Shown: piece after piece, positions 1 to 11,853 of the stretch
How positions within the stretch are numbered: the stretch's first letter is position 1
Layout of the letters: the number at the start of each line of letters is the position of its first letter
Origin: Gnetum montanum
Lineage: Eukaryota > Streptophyta > Gnetopsida > Gnetales > Gnetaceae
Reading direction: 5' to 3'
Assembly: GCA_015680685.1 (NCBI GenBank)
Contig: MNCI01027447.1
Location: forward strand, 1-64,000
DNA length: 64,000 nt
The notes under the pieces: generated by a model
What the model saw: the letters and a program-made list of their open reading frames with translations, nothing else
What the model was told of the DNA's origin: nothing
The model's database searches: none
Made by a program: the position numbers and the translations under genes

Positions 1-2766
1 CAAGATCACTCTTAAGGATGAATTTTCTTTACCAAACATTGATCAGCTCATAGATTCAATATTTAGCCATACTCTTCTATCCTTTATGGATGGGTTTCTT
101 GGTTATAAGAAAATATAGATAAATATAAAGCATTGTTAATTTATCACTTTTATGAATCATTTGTGAATATTTTATTATACTAAAATGCACTTTGAACTCA
201 AGAATATGGGAGCTGCTTATCAATGAGCTATGAATTTTATCTTCAATGACATGATGTTCAAAATAGATAACAATTATGTTGACAATTTGACCAGAAAATA
301 TACATTAGTAACTAATCATGCTTTTGACTTAGATTAAGTTTTACCTTGCTATGACAAGTTTAACCAATGCCTTAATCCCAAGAAATGCACCTTTGATGTT
401 CTGATGGGTAAGATATTAGGTTATCTTGTATCTCAAGATGGTATAGCTATTGACCTCGATAAGCTTAAAGATATCCTAGATTTTGCATCACTTAAGAAAT
501 ATTTGAGATATGCATTTTCTACAATGTTATCTTTAATTGATTCATTGCTTCATTTCTAACCTCACTGATTATCTTCATTCCTTAACTCACTTGCTTCATA
601 AATCTACCTCTTTCATCTAGGATGAAGAGTATCAAAAGGCCTTTGATTCCATCAAAGTATTTTTGGCTACCTTGCATGTTCTACATCCTCCATAATTCGA
701 TCAACATTTTTACCTCTACCTTTCTAAATCTAAACATTCTATATCCACCATAGTTTCTCAAAGGTGATAGGATGAAGTTGATCTTTTCATATATTACATA
801 TCTTATCCTTTCTCAAATTGTGAGACTAGGTACTCTAACATTGAGAAACGTTATCTATGTCTTGTCTTTACTGTTAAAAAATGGAGGAATTACCTTATTA
901 ATGCTAAGGTATTTGTTATCTAGAAAGATAACACTCTTAAATTTATTGCTAATAAGCCTTTGAATAATCAAAAATTAGCTTTTTAAAAGACCTTCCTTAT
1001 TGGGTGTGACCTTTATTTCTTGTCTTAACACTTGATTAAAGATCAAGCCATAGCTAATATTATCTTTTTTTTCTAAATCAAATAATGTTGTTTATAGTTT
1101 ATGCATGGACAAAAATAATTTATGTGTTGTCCTTTATTTTGATAAACCATACACTTTCATCAAGTCTAGGACAACTAGTGTCCTAATTCATTTTATAAAA
1201 TAAGTCCTTTATTGGGATTATAAGCTTGATTTTCCATGCACTAATAACATATTTGAATAAGAGGTTGTAATACAAGATCTCTTGCTAGCTTTGTAAAATT
1301 GGATTAAGACTATTACTATCTAGAAATGGCCAAGGAAATTATCATTTTCTTTTTTTATATATACTTTGAATCATATTTTGCACTCTAAAAACATGCTAGT
1401 AGATACCTTAGTAATATTTGCAATTTAAGGTGATCCTTTGGCCATACAAGATCAACTCATGAAATTTGTTTTCCTAATGCCTATTACACAATAATCTAAT
1501 ATCTCAATAAGTGCTATTAACACAAATGATGATAATCATCCATACACTTATCTTCTTCATTATCTTACTACTAGGAAATCTCCTAGTCACCTCACACCTA
1601 CATCAAAGGATGCTTTACATAAACATAGTTGACACTTCTGATTAGTGAATCCTAATATCTTATGTCGAGTTTGTTATATAAGCATTCTTTTACATTATCT
1701 TAGTTCTATTGACTCTAAGATAGTCCTTGATCAGATTCACCTTGGAATTTTTGGTAAACACTTAGAATCATTCTCCTTGATAGCTTGTATTAATTCTTTA
1801 GACTATTAGTGACCAATCTTAGCTATAGATGCTCATAATCTAGTGAAAGCATCCGATACTTGCAAAAGGCATGCAACACTTATCTATCTTCCTTCATAGG
1901 AGCTTAACATGTCTCAAATCACATGACCCTTTCAAAAATGGGGTTTAGACCTTATTGGTGCTATCATCCCTCCATTTATTAGGAATCAATTCATTTTTAC
2001 TACTTTTAAATACTTCACTAAGTGGGGTCAAAGTTGTTCCTTTATGGTCCATTAAGTCCTGCTTCATTTGTTGTTTTATCCTTGACCATATAATACCTCA
2101 CATCAATATACCTCTCTAAATTGTAACTGATAAAGGACCTTAGTTTACACGTAAGGAGGTAGTTGATTTCTGGTCTATGTATCACATCACCCAATCATTT
2201 TTATCACTCTATTATTTCTAGTCTTGAATCCACTAATAAAACTCTTATTTGTTTCCTTCATACCATGGTTAATAAAACTCAACTCAATTACCACATATAG
2301 CTATCCCATGTTCTTTAGGTCTATCTTATCACTTATCATGTAATCACTAATTGTACTTCGTACTTCCAAACATATGATTATGAGTTAATCTTACAACCTG
2401 AGCTCTTCATCTCATCTCTTTGTGTTGCTCTCCATGATTGGCATTTAGATTAGGACAACAATATCATGTGATGTATTAAGTTGGATCTTCTTAAAGAATA
2501 ATGGTAAGCTACTCTTCAACATCTTCATGAATATCATGTAGATATTCAGCGTTGCCACTCCAGACATTATTAGATTTAGAGAGATTCATAAGGATAACTT
2601 AGTTAGTTATCATTTTTTGAACTTGAGATATGCAAAGTTATCTCCCAACTTGTAAGATCATTTTCTGGTAGTTCAATCTCTACAAAATGGCACCTATATT
2701 TGCCTAATCTAGAAGGACATTAATTCCAAATCCTGTAGATGCTTTCTAAAGTGTTACTACATGTAG
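1..2766 (+). pseudogene. Tat/Ogre-like pol remnant (RT, RNase H, integrase), element A0
   Basis: This is the 3' part of a Ty3/gypsy pol, cut by the window start. At 1-110 the translation gives the RT block with LPNIDQL and FMDGF. The RT active site at 275-286 reads YVDN where YVDD is expected, so the first copy of the catalytic pair is damaged. A weak RNase H follows at about 560-1100 and an archaeal-type RNase H position at about 1120-1430. Integrase runs from about 1640: a zinc-binding region, then a core with QKWGLDLIG near 1940. The frame ends with LKCYYM and a stop at 2764-2766, matching LKPYYM at the end of element C pol. Stops and frameshifts are frequent throughout, so no protein can be made. 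The family assignment rests on similarity to C at 54548-57994. Confidence 0.85.
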
Positions 2767-2877
2767 CCAATTCATAGCATTGAACCTATAAATTATTTGA
2801 GATCAAACATGTGTTCTTCTAGTAGCATTTTACATTTCATTAGCTTTTTTATACTACGATGAGATATATACTACATC
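2767..2877. other. Short 3' untranslated stretch between A0 pol and the LTR
   Basis: About 110 bp, AT-rich, with no clear polypurine tract. The matching stretch in element C is about 1 kb, so this one is shortened or lost sequence. Confidence 0.4.
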
Positions 2878-4026
2878 TGAAACACCACTAAGAAAATTCA
2901 AGTTGCAATTCATTACCTTCACCATTAAATTTGATGTAGGATTTCATTATAAAATGCGAAGTTTACAGTTTATATGTTGCAATCTCACATACTTAAACTT
3001 TTTAAGGCTAAAAAATGTCTCATAAGTTGTTATTGCCTCACTTTTGAAGTGGAAAAAGTTATGCCATGTATGTATTTGGGCTTGGGAAGGCTTAAAATGC
3101 CTTGGGAATTACCAAATTTGGGCTTTTCATGGGTTTTATGTTGGTCAAAGCAAAAAAATATGTTGGAGCCACTTGCAACCAGCATAGGAATTGTTGGGCT
3201 TTAATTTTCATAGCAATGCCATTGAAGTTTTCATGAAGCCAATGTTTCTTTCCAAGGCCAGTGTAGTTTTGGTGAGTGTAGTGTATTTTTCAAAGCCGTC
3301 ATAGCTTTTATAGCACCTAGCATATTTTTGATGGCCTTTGTGCATCAACCTTACCATAAATGATAAAATACGCTAGAATTGATGGCCTACCACACTTGTA
3401 AATTACAACAATCTAGCAATAATCATGGTAGAAAATTTGTAGTGTCAAATTGGATACCAGTGGCCTATTTAAATCAAATTTAAACACATTGAAAAGACTT
3501 TTTGGGAAAATATGCATTTGGCTGAGCATAGAGACTCTTAGAGCATTGCAGAGCATCAAAAATTCCAACAACCTAGGAACCATTTTAAACACCCACCAAG
3601 GCAGATCCAGTACCAGAGAAAGAGAAAAGAGTTTTTGATAGCACAACTTTGGATTATCCAAATGAAGCTGATTGCAAGGACACACTTTGCTAGTTTCATT
3701 GGGCTTCAAACATCTTATTTCTAGCTCTTTAGGCACTTAAGAATTTTCAAAACTTGTACTAATTTGAACTTTGTATTTGTAACACTTTTTATTATTTTTA
3801 ATAAAAGTTACAGTTCATTCATTTTATGCACATTTATTTCTAATTTCTTTGTTGTTAGATCTACAATTTTATTCATTGCATTGTTTATGAATTCTAAGTT
3901 CATGGGTGATCGACAAGACCATCTAGGATTCTTTAGATCCTCTTCTCAGAGATTCTAAGGATCTAAAGTTAAACTATTACACCTAGAATTTTTGGTTTTC
4001 CATTACCAAATGTTTCAAGCATTATA
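2878..4026 (+). repeat. LTR of the Tat/Ogre-like family (A copy)
   Basis: The sequence starts with TGAAACACCAC and aligns along its length with the LTRs at 18961-20277 and 59030-60426 and with the solo LTR at 12394-13373. Shared landmarks are a block around 2975-3150 containing TGCCTTGGGAATTACCAAAT, an AATAAA near 3796, and an end reading CATTATA directly before a conserved spacer and primer-site-like motif. It lies between a pol 3' end and a gag 5' end, so it could be the 3' LTR of A0, the 5' LTR of A1, or one LTR shared by both. Confidence 0.85.
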
Positions 4027-4030
4027 TTTT

Positions 4031-4050
4031 CTAGCATTAGAAGGAGGGCC
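4031..4050 (+). other. Primer-binding-site-like motif after the A LTR
   Basis: AGAAGGAGGGCCTC follows a few T residues after the LTR end, exactly as TGGTGCTAGAAGGAGGG does after the 5' LTR of element C (20283). Position and conservation fit a primer-binding site. I could not assign a tRNA. Confidence 0.5.
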
Positions 4051-5038
4051 TCTACCCAAGTTCTTCGCCCAATCGTGTTCTACCCTATCTAAAACAAATT
4101 TTGATAGCTTAAAACTTTTAAAATTAATATTGAAATCTTGCTAGAAACCAACATAGCCACCCATTCTATTGTAGTTTATACCTAGCATATTTTTGCAATC
4201 AATTTCGGTGTTGTAAATTTCATAGTAGTTGAAATTTTTAAAGCCAACGTATTTTTTAGTGCAACTTTCAAATATTTATTTTTCAAAACTTGGCCTTTGG
4301 ATATTCCAAAGGCCAACATATCTTTATAGCCATCATCCACTTGCAACCATAAAAAATTTTCTTTTGGGCTTTTCCTTCAAGCCCAACATAGCTTTCAAGA
4401 CCAATTTATGCATTCTTAGCAAAACCAACACACTTGCTTCCATAAAGCTAACATACTTTTCCCAAAATACCCATTTTATTTTTGATAAACCACTACATTT
4501 ATGATCACCACACTAATACCCAACGTATTTTTCCATAGGAAAAATATCCTAGCATATTTTTGGCAAGACAAGCCAAACTTGCCTCTCTCTTCCTACCACC
4601 AACATAGTTCTTGCTGGAAATTCTAGCATATCATTTTGCAAATAACAAAAACCAACATAGTTTTACCAATGTAGGTTGGGTGAAGTAAAACTAGTGAAAA
4701 AACTAAAAAACTACCTTTGCCATTTTCACAACAATTGTTTCCAATAAAAAGTTGTAGTGTCAACCTAAATTTCAAAATTCAAAAAATTTCAAACCAATTA
4801 ATTTTGAATTTTTTCTTTTTTGTTAGCGTAGTGCATAACATTGCTATAGCCACCTACATTGTGCTTGTAGTTGCAATTTTTACCAATTTCATAGTTGAGA
4901 GCACTTATGCATTGGGTGGTTCCACTTGTTGGAACTTTTAATAAAACCAAATTGAATATTTTGCCAATGCCTTTCAACAAATCAACTATATTGCCCATTA
5001 ACTTAACTGATAAGGCTTCAAATTAGGATGCCATATGC
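4050..5038 (+). repeat. A1 leader with an array of CCAACATAG-type motifs
   Basis: This is untranslated leader between primer site and gag. From about 4140 to 4690 it holds roughly a dozen degenerate copies of a short motif (CCAACATAG, CCTAGCATA, CCAACGTAT), each followed by a T-run, spaced about 40-60 bp apart. Related motifs occur in the LTRs of the family and in the tandem array at 51.35-53.86 kb. No gene is visible. Confidence 0.6.
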
Positions 5039-8000
5039 ATGTATAATCCCAAAGAACCAACTATGGTTGAGTGTAGGCAATCACTTAAGCAAAGGGGGTA
5101 AAGCCCAACCTTTGCCATTATAAATGAAGACTATTACAACTTTATATGTGCCAAAATACAAGCTAGCCTACTCATCCCATGTATGAAATCTATGTTTAAG
5201 TGTGAGTTCAAGTTGATTAATAGAAACAAGAAGGAGTACATCCCCTTTCCCTTATGACAAAATAAAACTTACTAAAATACATGTGTATTATTGATCAACT
5301 AATTAAGATGGATGAGCTAAGTGAGGAGGATAACTTAGAGAGCTACAATAAGGAACATAATGAATTTGAGGCTAAACTAGAGCTTAAAAACTTTATAGGA
5401 AGCCTTTTCCAACAATCAACTCCCCAAGCCACTATGCCTAGTTTGGCCTCTCTTGCCTCTTCTATGAGGTAGATTCCTCAAACCTCATCTTCTTATGTCT
5501 ATCCTACCTTTTTTGGATCAACACCCATCATAGCCATCCAGCAGTCATAACTCATGCCTTAGTTGTCCTAACTTTTGTCATTCATGTCATTTGTTACACA
5601 ACCTTGCTGTATGTGGCCATCACCCATGGTGTTCACCACGACTCATCCCTTTTCCATTCTAGTGGGCCTGTTAGTAGTACCATAAGTGATCAAAGCATAA
5701 CATACAACCTTTCCCCCCCTGCCATGATGATAACTCAACCTTTGCCATCCTTATCATTATCCATTGTGAGGGCACAAGCCTTCCAACTTACTCCACATCC
5801 CTTTGTATAGAGTCCTCAACCTAACGGGTTGTCCCAAGGTTTGGATTGGGCCTTCCAAATGATCCAAAACCTTATGAAAGAGCTATGTAAGCTCAAAGCT
5901 TCAACTTCATAGATGGTTAAAGTAATGGAATTTTATCAAGATGATCCTATTAGTCTAGTCATCTCATAAATTACTCTTTCCCTAGGCATTCCTATACTAC
6001 AATTCACTAAATACAATGGTGAAGATGATCCCAATGCACACCTCACCACCTTTCATTCCAAATACCTATTGCTACAAGTGTGGCCTCACACAATCATGCG
6101 AATATTCCCTATGTCTCTTACCGAGAAAGCCTTAGACTAGTATCATGCAATGCCTAACGGGGTGTCCCAAGGTTTGGATCAAGCCTTCCAAATGATCCAA
6201 AACCTCATGGAAGAGCTACATAAGCTCAAAGCTTCAACTTCATAGATGGTTAAAATAATGGACTTTTATCAAGATGATCCTATTAGTCCAGCCATCCCAT
6301 AGATTACTCTTCCCCTAGGCATTCCTATATTGCAATTCACTAAATACAATGCTAAAGATGATCCCACTGCACACCTCACCACCTTTCATTCCAAATACCT
6401 ATTGCTATAGGCTTGGCCTCACACAATCATGTGAATATTCCCTATTTCTCTTACTAAGAAAGCCTTAGAATGGTATCATGCATTGCCTAGAGGATCTATT
6501 GCCTTACTAGAAGACTTGATTTCATAATTTGTGAATTGTTTCAAGTATAACTTGAAATACGACCCTAGACCAATTGATGAAAATGAAATTAGGGCCTCTT
6601 CAACCTATTTATAAGTTCATCCAATGATGGAATGCTCTACTTAATGAGATTCTTGAACCTATAGTTGAAACTCACCTTCTGGCCATCTTTAAGAGGGTGA
6701 TTAACTATTTCATCAAATCTAAACTATACTATTTGGATTCATAGTCCCTTATTCAGGCTTTCTCACATACCAAGAACATAGAGGATGTTATTGAGACCAA
6801 TCATAACCCCACCTATGTAGCATACAAAAACCAACATACATGGAAGAATAAGGAAAAGGGGAAATAAAACCATGTAACTGTGGCCACTGTGGCCAAAGAG
6901 AGCAAGACTAAATAGTGGCTTAAAATGAGTTCACCTAATGCCCTTGTCACAACCAACCAACCATCAATGTTAAGGGCCTCTACATCAAATCATACAAGGC
7001 CTAACTTTGAGAGGAAAGATTGGTCGAAGTATGCTAGGCTACCATTAAAGCCATCTAAGCTCCTTGACCAATTGTTCAAGAGTGGAAAGATCCAATATAA
7101 ACAAATGACTAAGAATGCTTGTAAGGGGCATGATTGATTATGATAAATCACTAAGGATCCTATTTGGGAAATGAAGGATGATCCACTGGTAGCTAAGTAC
7201 TTCAAATTTGATCAATTTTGTCACTATCACCAGTTGCTAGGTCATGACAATGATTTTTGTTTAGCACTAAAGGATAACTTGCAAAAGATGATAGATAATA
7301 GAGAGCTAGTGCTTGATTTCTCGAATCTAGTTAAGTGAAAAAACCAATCAATGCAAGTCTACAAAGACGCATTGAATGCAAACAACAATCCATACATTAT
7401 AGTGACATTCAACGTGACCAACAACCTTAGACCTACTAGGGAGCCATTTGTGATTTGAGTACCTCCTTGCAACAAAAGGGACCCTTCAAATTTATCTAGT
7501 TCAAGGATCCCTTTTGTTGTAAGGATACCATCATCAGTGCTTCCCAAAGAACCATTTATCATTAGAGTGTTCCCTCCCACCACAATCAAAACTACATTCC
7601 AAATAGATTAATGTTCTCCTGTGGTGGGCAATTCAATGACTTCTTTGTAGCTGAACAACAAGAAATCACTAAACAAGCAACATAAGAAGTCTGCACCAAA
7701 ACCCAAGGCCAAAGAAAATAAGTAGGTGAACACTTGAAAGGAGGGGGCCCATTAAAGTCCACAATTGTTTTAGCTCTTCCAATGAGCTCTAATGCTCAAA
7801 ATGCCTCAACTAGTCAACCACGAGAGGACCACAAGTAACAAGAGAAGGGAAAGGGATCTAAACCACAAACCTTGAAACATGAAGTACACATATTGAGTCG
7901 AATGGAGAAATTCAAAGTCAACAAGAATGAGAAACTAATAGTTAATTACAAAGACTTCCTCAATGCCATGGAATATGTGAAGTAATCTTAAAAAAAAAGA

Positions 8001-8850
8001 GAACATTTTGTTGAGCATGTATGGCTTGGTTATGAATTCTTCTACTCATCATGAAGCCTTAGTAAAGATGTTGACTTTAATTTTTGTTAGTGGGAACATC
8101 CTTTCCAACAAAGAGTCCATCCACACAGTGATGGTACCACCCTCACATAGGGAAGAAAGAAAGTCAACCATACTAGTGTTTGACAACAGTGAACTCAAAA
8201 CCAACCCCTAGGATGGTAAGAAAATGAGGGAAGAATTGGGCAATACAAAGTGCACAGGGTGCAGATTATGGAGAAATAATCAACATTATACCCTACACCA
8301 TTATTAAATGGTTAGGTCTATTGGAACATATGAAAAATACTTCTACCTTTACTCTAAAATCCTTTAACAGATCACAACTTACCATAAAAGGCTCTATTTC
8401 TTTGGACTTCATAGCGGGGGAATAAGTCCCCACAATAGCCAACTTCTTGGTGGTGGAAGAGACAATGAGATTTAATGTCATCCTGGGAAGGCCTTAGCTA
8501 GCTCAATTATGAGTTGTTTTCTCATCCATCCACCAAGAAATTTACCTACCTTATGAGGGAGGTAAAATAATCATTGATGGCGATAGTGTAGTTCCCTTGG
8601 CAGTCAACAATGTTAATGTAGCATAAGGGTTTGAAGTAGAGTTTTAAGAAGAAACTCCTACTATTAAGAACAACATCAAGAAGCCTAATAGAGTAGATGA
8701 GGATAAACCAACAATAATCAAATGATGGATGCACCATGGGAAGAGCTCCTATTCAATGTAGTTAGTGAGGAAAGCAAGGAGTACAAGATTGTGCAATGAA
8801 GACCTTACACCTTTCCTAATATTTTAAAGATTAGAAAATAGTTGCAGGAT
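5039..8850 (+). pseudogene. Tat/Ogre-like gag-protease remnant, element A1
   Basis: The frame can be followed with stops and shifts from about 5039 (ATG before YNPKEP). A serine- and proline-rich section lies at 5400-5820. The gag core at 6000-6800 contains LPRGSIALLEDL near 6485 and FKYNL, typical of Tat/Ogre gag. A zinc-knuckle-like CHYHQLLGHDNDFC lies at about 7217-7260. The protease region at 8008-8500 keeps LDF and ILGRP but its catalytic motif is lost, reading ADYGE where copy C has VDDGT. The coding similarity to copy C ends at KIRK near 8840, next to the intron donor position of C, which here reads TT instead of GT. An in-frame 333-bp tandem duplication lies inside gag. Confidence 0.85.
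5822..6487 (+). repeat. In-frame 333-bp tandem duplication in A1 gag
   Basis: Two adjacent copies, about 5822-6154 and 6155-6487, both beginning TAACGGG and GTGTCCCAAGG or TTGTCCCAAGG. They are highly similar to the end. The period, 333 bp, equals 111 codons. Element C has one copy of this stretch (about 33765-34085). Confidence 0.9.
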
Positions 8851-9598
8851 TGATGTATGTTTCCTAATTGCCTGCCCTATGCTAATAACCATGTAACCTT
8901 TTCTTTTACTTTCTTAGCCTAGTTTAAACTTTATTTACTCACATTATTTTTATTTACCATATTTTGCCTTATTTTAGTGTGTAGTTTACCACTTATTCTT
9001 ATTTATGGTTTATCTTTTTCTTTTATGCTTTACATTTTAAAACCTATAAAAATTTTAAAACACAAAAAATTTATAATATTTTTTCTATGGCTAGTCAAGG
9101 CCTTAAATTGATGGTCTATCAAGGCCTTAAACTAGCAATGTATCTACAACTTTGTTCTTCTTTATCTTTTCTATGGCCATTATATCATATTCTTCACTAT
9201 TGTGTTGCTTGCTTGCCTTAGATTTATGCTTTACCAGTTGTTTCCTTATAATCTTTTGTTAACGAACGTAGCCTTATAATATGAACAGAATGTAGAATAC
9301 ATGAAATACATAAAACTAAAAATGCTAAAAAATATAGAAAAATTAAAAATATTATAGCCAAGTGTCCAAGCCTAATAGCCATAGTCACACTATGTGACAA
9401 ACAAGAATAAAATTTTAATAACTGTGATGATAGAAATAAAAATAGATAAGTTCAAAAGCCATGGTTGCACTATGCAACACTAAAATAAATAACAACAAAC
9501 TATCTCATAGTTCCAAAAGGCTATGGATAGCAAATAAAAAATAATAATAATCAACATCATAACTAAAAATGTTTAAAAACATTATAAAGTTGGTAGGA
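8851..9598. other. Start of the A1 protease-RT intron, no coding signal
   Basis: AT-rich, no coding similarity. At 9085-9135 it holds two copies of a short motif around AAGGCCTTAAACT that recurs at 36745-36860 and 54180-54290 in element C. It also serves as the region downstream of the antisense gene stop at 9599. Confidence 0.6.
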
Positions 9599-11550
9599 CT
9601 AAGGCAAACCCGCTGCAGGAGTAGGAGGAGCATCATCATCATCATGGCCACTAGCCTACATCACAACAATAGAACAAAAATAAAACATAAAACAAGAACT
9701 TAATTAGTTATCAACATAACCAAAAACTAAACTATAAATAAAACTAAAATATATTAAAATAAAACTTAAAACAAAACACAAACTTGTGAAGGTTCTGGTG
9801 CGAGGTCTTTTAGAGAAAAGTTCTAAAAACCAACCTCTAAATGTCGAAGAATTTGTTCTTCATTAATGTTCATCCAATCTTCTACTCCAAGGTTCATACT
9901 AGTCATGATGTTCATCCTCTCGATATCTATCCATGATGGTTGCTCTTGTAAAAGGGTAGCAATGGTTGCCTCCCTTGAAGTAGTAGTAATATGATGGGTA
10001 GGACATTTGTACCTAACCAAAGAGCCTTCAAATAACTTGATGGCCTTTCCATTGGTCCCTTGCACGAACATCTCTAGCTTGTAGCTATTTATAGCCTCCT
10101 CCTGCAACCACTTATAATAACTTTCTTTCTCAACCTTGTACTTGCACTTGTGATCCTTTTGTGTTTTGCTCCACTCAAGGACCCAAGCGTAGTAGTCCTA
10201 CTAGTCTTTAATCTTGCATATCAACAGGTCCATTTGAATCTTCTATTCAACAAGGCTCCTAGCTAGGGAAAACTCATCATGGATGGCATGATCATTCTAT
10301 CTCCTTAGTGTGCAAGGAGTCTTTGTTGGCTACATGAGCCTCCACAAATGTCCTATGATCCCTAAGGTCTTTGATCTCCTTAGCTTGTCATTTGGTTTCT
10401 TTTTCCAATGCTACAAGTCTCTTCCAAAGGAATTCGTTGGAACATTGGATATCCCATGAAGTCTTGGTGCATGAGAGAGCACATTCAATGGCATTCTTGT
10501 ATAGCCTTCATGGAACATTTTCCAGTTCAGGTGGAAACTTAGGTAGCTCATCAAGCTCAATGTCATGTTTTGGATCCAATCCAACCTTGGATACTATAAA
10601 CAAAATGCCAAAAAAACCTTCAAACAAATAAGGCCTTAAAACCATAAAACTCAAAAAATACATAAAACAAAATAATAAAAATATACACATAAACAACAAA
10701 AAAAATTAGGCAAAGATGCTATTGTTCTTACCAATATTGAGAGTAATCTGTTGCAACTAGTTAATCATGTCTTTAACCATATCACACATGAACTCGATCT
10801 TGTCAAGTACCTCTACCTATGGTTTCATACAAAACGTAGAGGTTAATGCTTCAGGAAGGGGTTTAGCCACTATAAAAATTACAACCATTAACTTAAAATT
10901 AAAACCAAATACAATGTAAAACTATAAGAGGAAACACATAAAATAAAATTTATAAATACTTGAAAGACCATGGGCGATGTCAATGTGAGGCTCATCATCA
11001 AATATTGAGTCTCTAAATATGACATCTAAGGCCTCTAATGATTTATTAGGCATTGGTTCTACCTCCTCTTGTTACGTCAGTGCCTTCTCCTCTTGTCGTT
11101 TTCTCTGTACCTCTACGACAACCTGGGCTACAAGTTCTTGAGCTTTACCTACAAGAATGGCAAAGGCAAAATGTTGAACAAGTGAGAAATTTTGCCTAAA
11201 ACTAATAGAGTAATATAAATATGCATACAACATAGCATAAGAATATACAAAATAAATAAAAAAAATAAAAGTAAATAACAAAAATGTAACTAAAACATAC
11301 CCTATACAACATGGTGTGCCTAGCCAATCCTAAGGGAAATTCTCTTCTTTCTGGCTACTCTACAACAATAACTATCTCCTTAACCAGTGGCTACTTTAAC
11401 TTTGCTTTGGTTGCACTAGCAGCCTTTGCATGTAACTCCATGGCCTTTTTGGCATTCTTGTAGGCAATATGGGGTTCCACCCCCATGTTGTTAGGAGAAG
11501 CATAACACACACCACTAAGGATGGGCTAGGAACCATAAAAAGATTGAGTA
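9599..11550 (-). pseudogene. Antisense multi-exon gene in element A1, exons 5-9 (5' truncated)
   Basis: Same gene as at 37212-51289, at the same place downstream of gag-protease. Exons on the minus strand: 5 (about 11550-11301), 6 (11148-10960), 7 (10869-10732), 8 (10593-9835), 9 (9655-9599, ending at a TAG). Acceptors all read TAG: TGTAG before exon 6, TATAG before 7 and 8, GTAG before 9. Donors: GTATTT after 6, GTAAGA after 7, GTTGGT after 8. Exon 7 is 138 bp in both copies. The exon 8 protein is coiled-coil-like and ends with EEQILRHLE, and exon 9 is acidic then proline/alanine-rich. The 5' exons are missing where the chromovirus starts. Single stops, for example in exons 6 and 7, mark it as a pseudogene. 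I do not recognise the family. Confidence 0.75.
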
Positions 11551-11559
11551 AACCTACAT

Positions 11560-11749
11560 TGGCAATCTTTTGCCTTTATGGGTATTTGGCTATGCATATC
11601 TTATTCTTTATGTGCATTCAATTATGCATATTCAATCTTTATTATGCACGTTCAATTATGCACGTTGTTGCTTTATTGTGCACATCTAGTTATGCATTTT
11701 TTATTTTTATTGTGCACATGTGATTATATAATACTCTGTTCATGAAGCA
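11560..11749 (+). repeat. Truncated 5' LTR of chromovirus T
   Basis: Aligns with 17528-17710 of the 3' LTR, sharing TATTTGGCTATGCATAT, several TTATGCA repeats and the end ATTATATAATACT with GTTCATGAAGCA. Confidence 0.8.
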
Positions 11750-11753
11750 TATT

Positions 11754-11765
11754 TGGTATTAGAGC
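11754..11765 (+). other. Primer-binding site, initiator methionine tRNA
   Basis: TGGTATTAGAGC differs at one base from the common plant retrotransposon primer site TGGTATCAGAGC. It starts five bases after the LTR end. Confidence 0.9.
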
Positions 11766-11853
11766 ATAGATTTTTCCTTGGATGTGATAGTATGAAATTA
11801 TTTTAGACACCATTTGATTTGTTTTATATTTTCTAAATTTGAATCAATACAAA

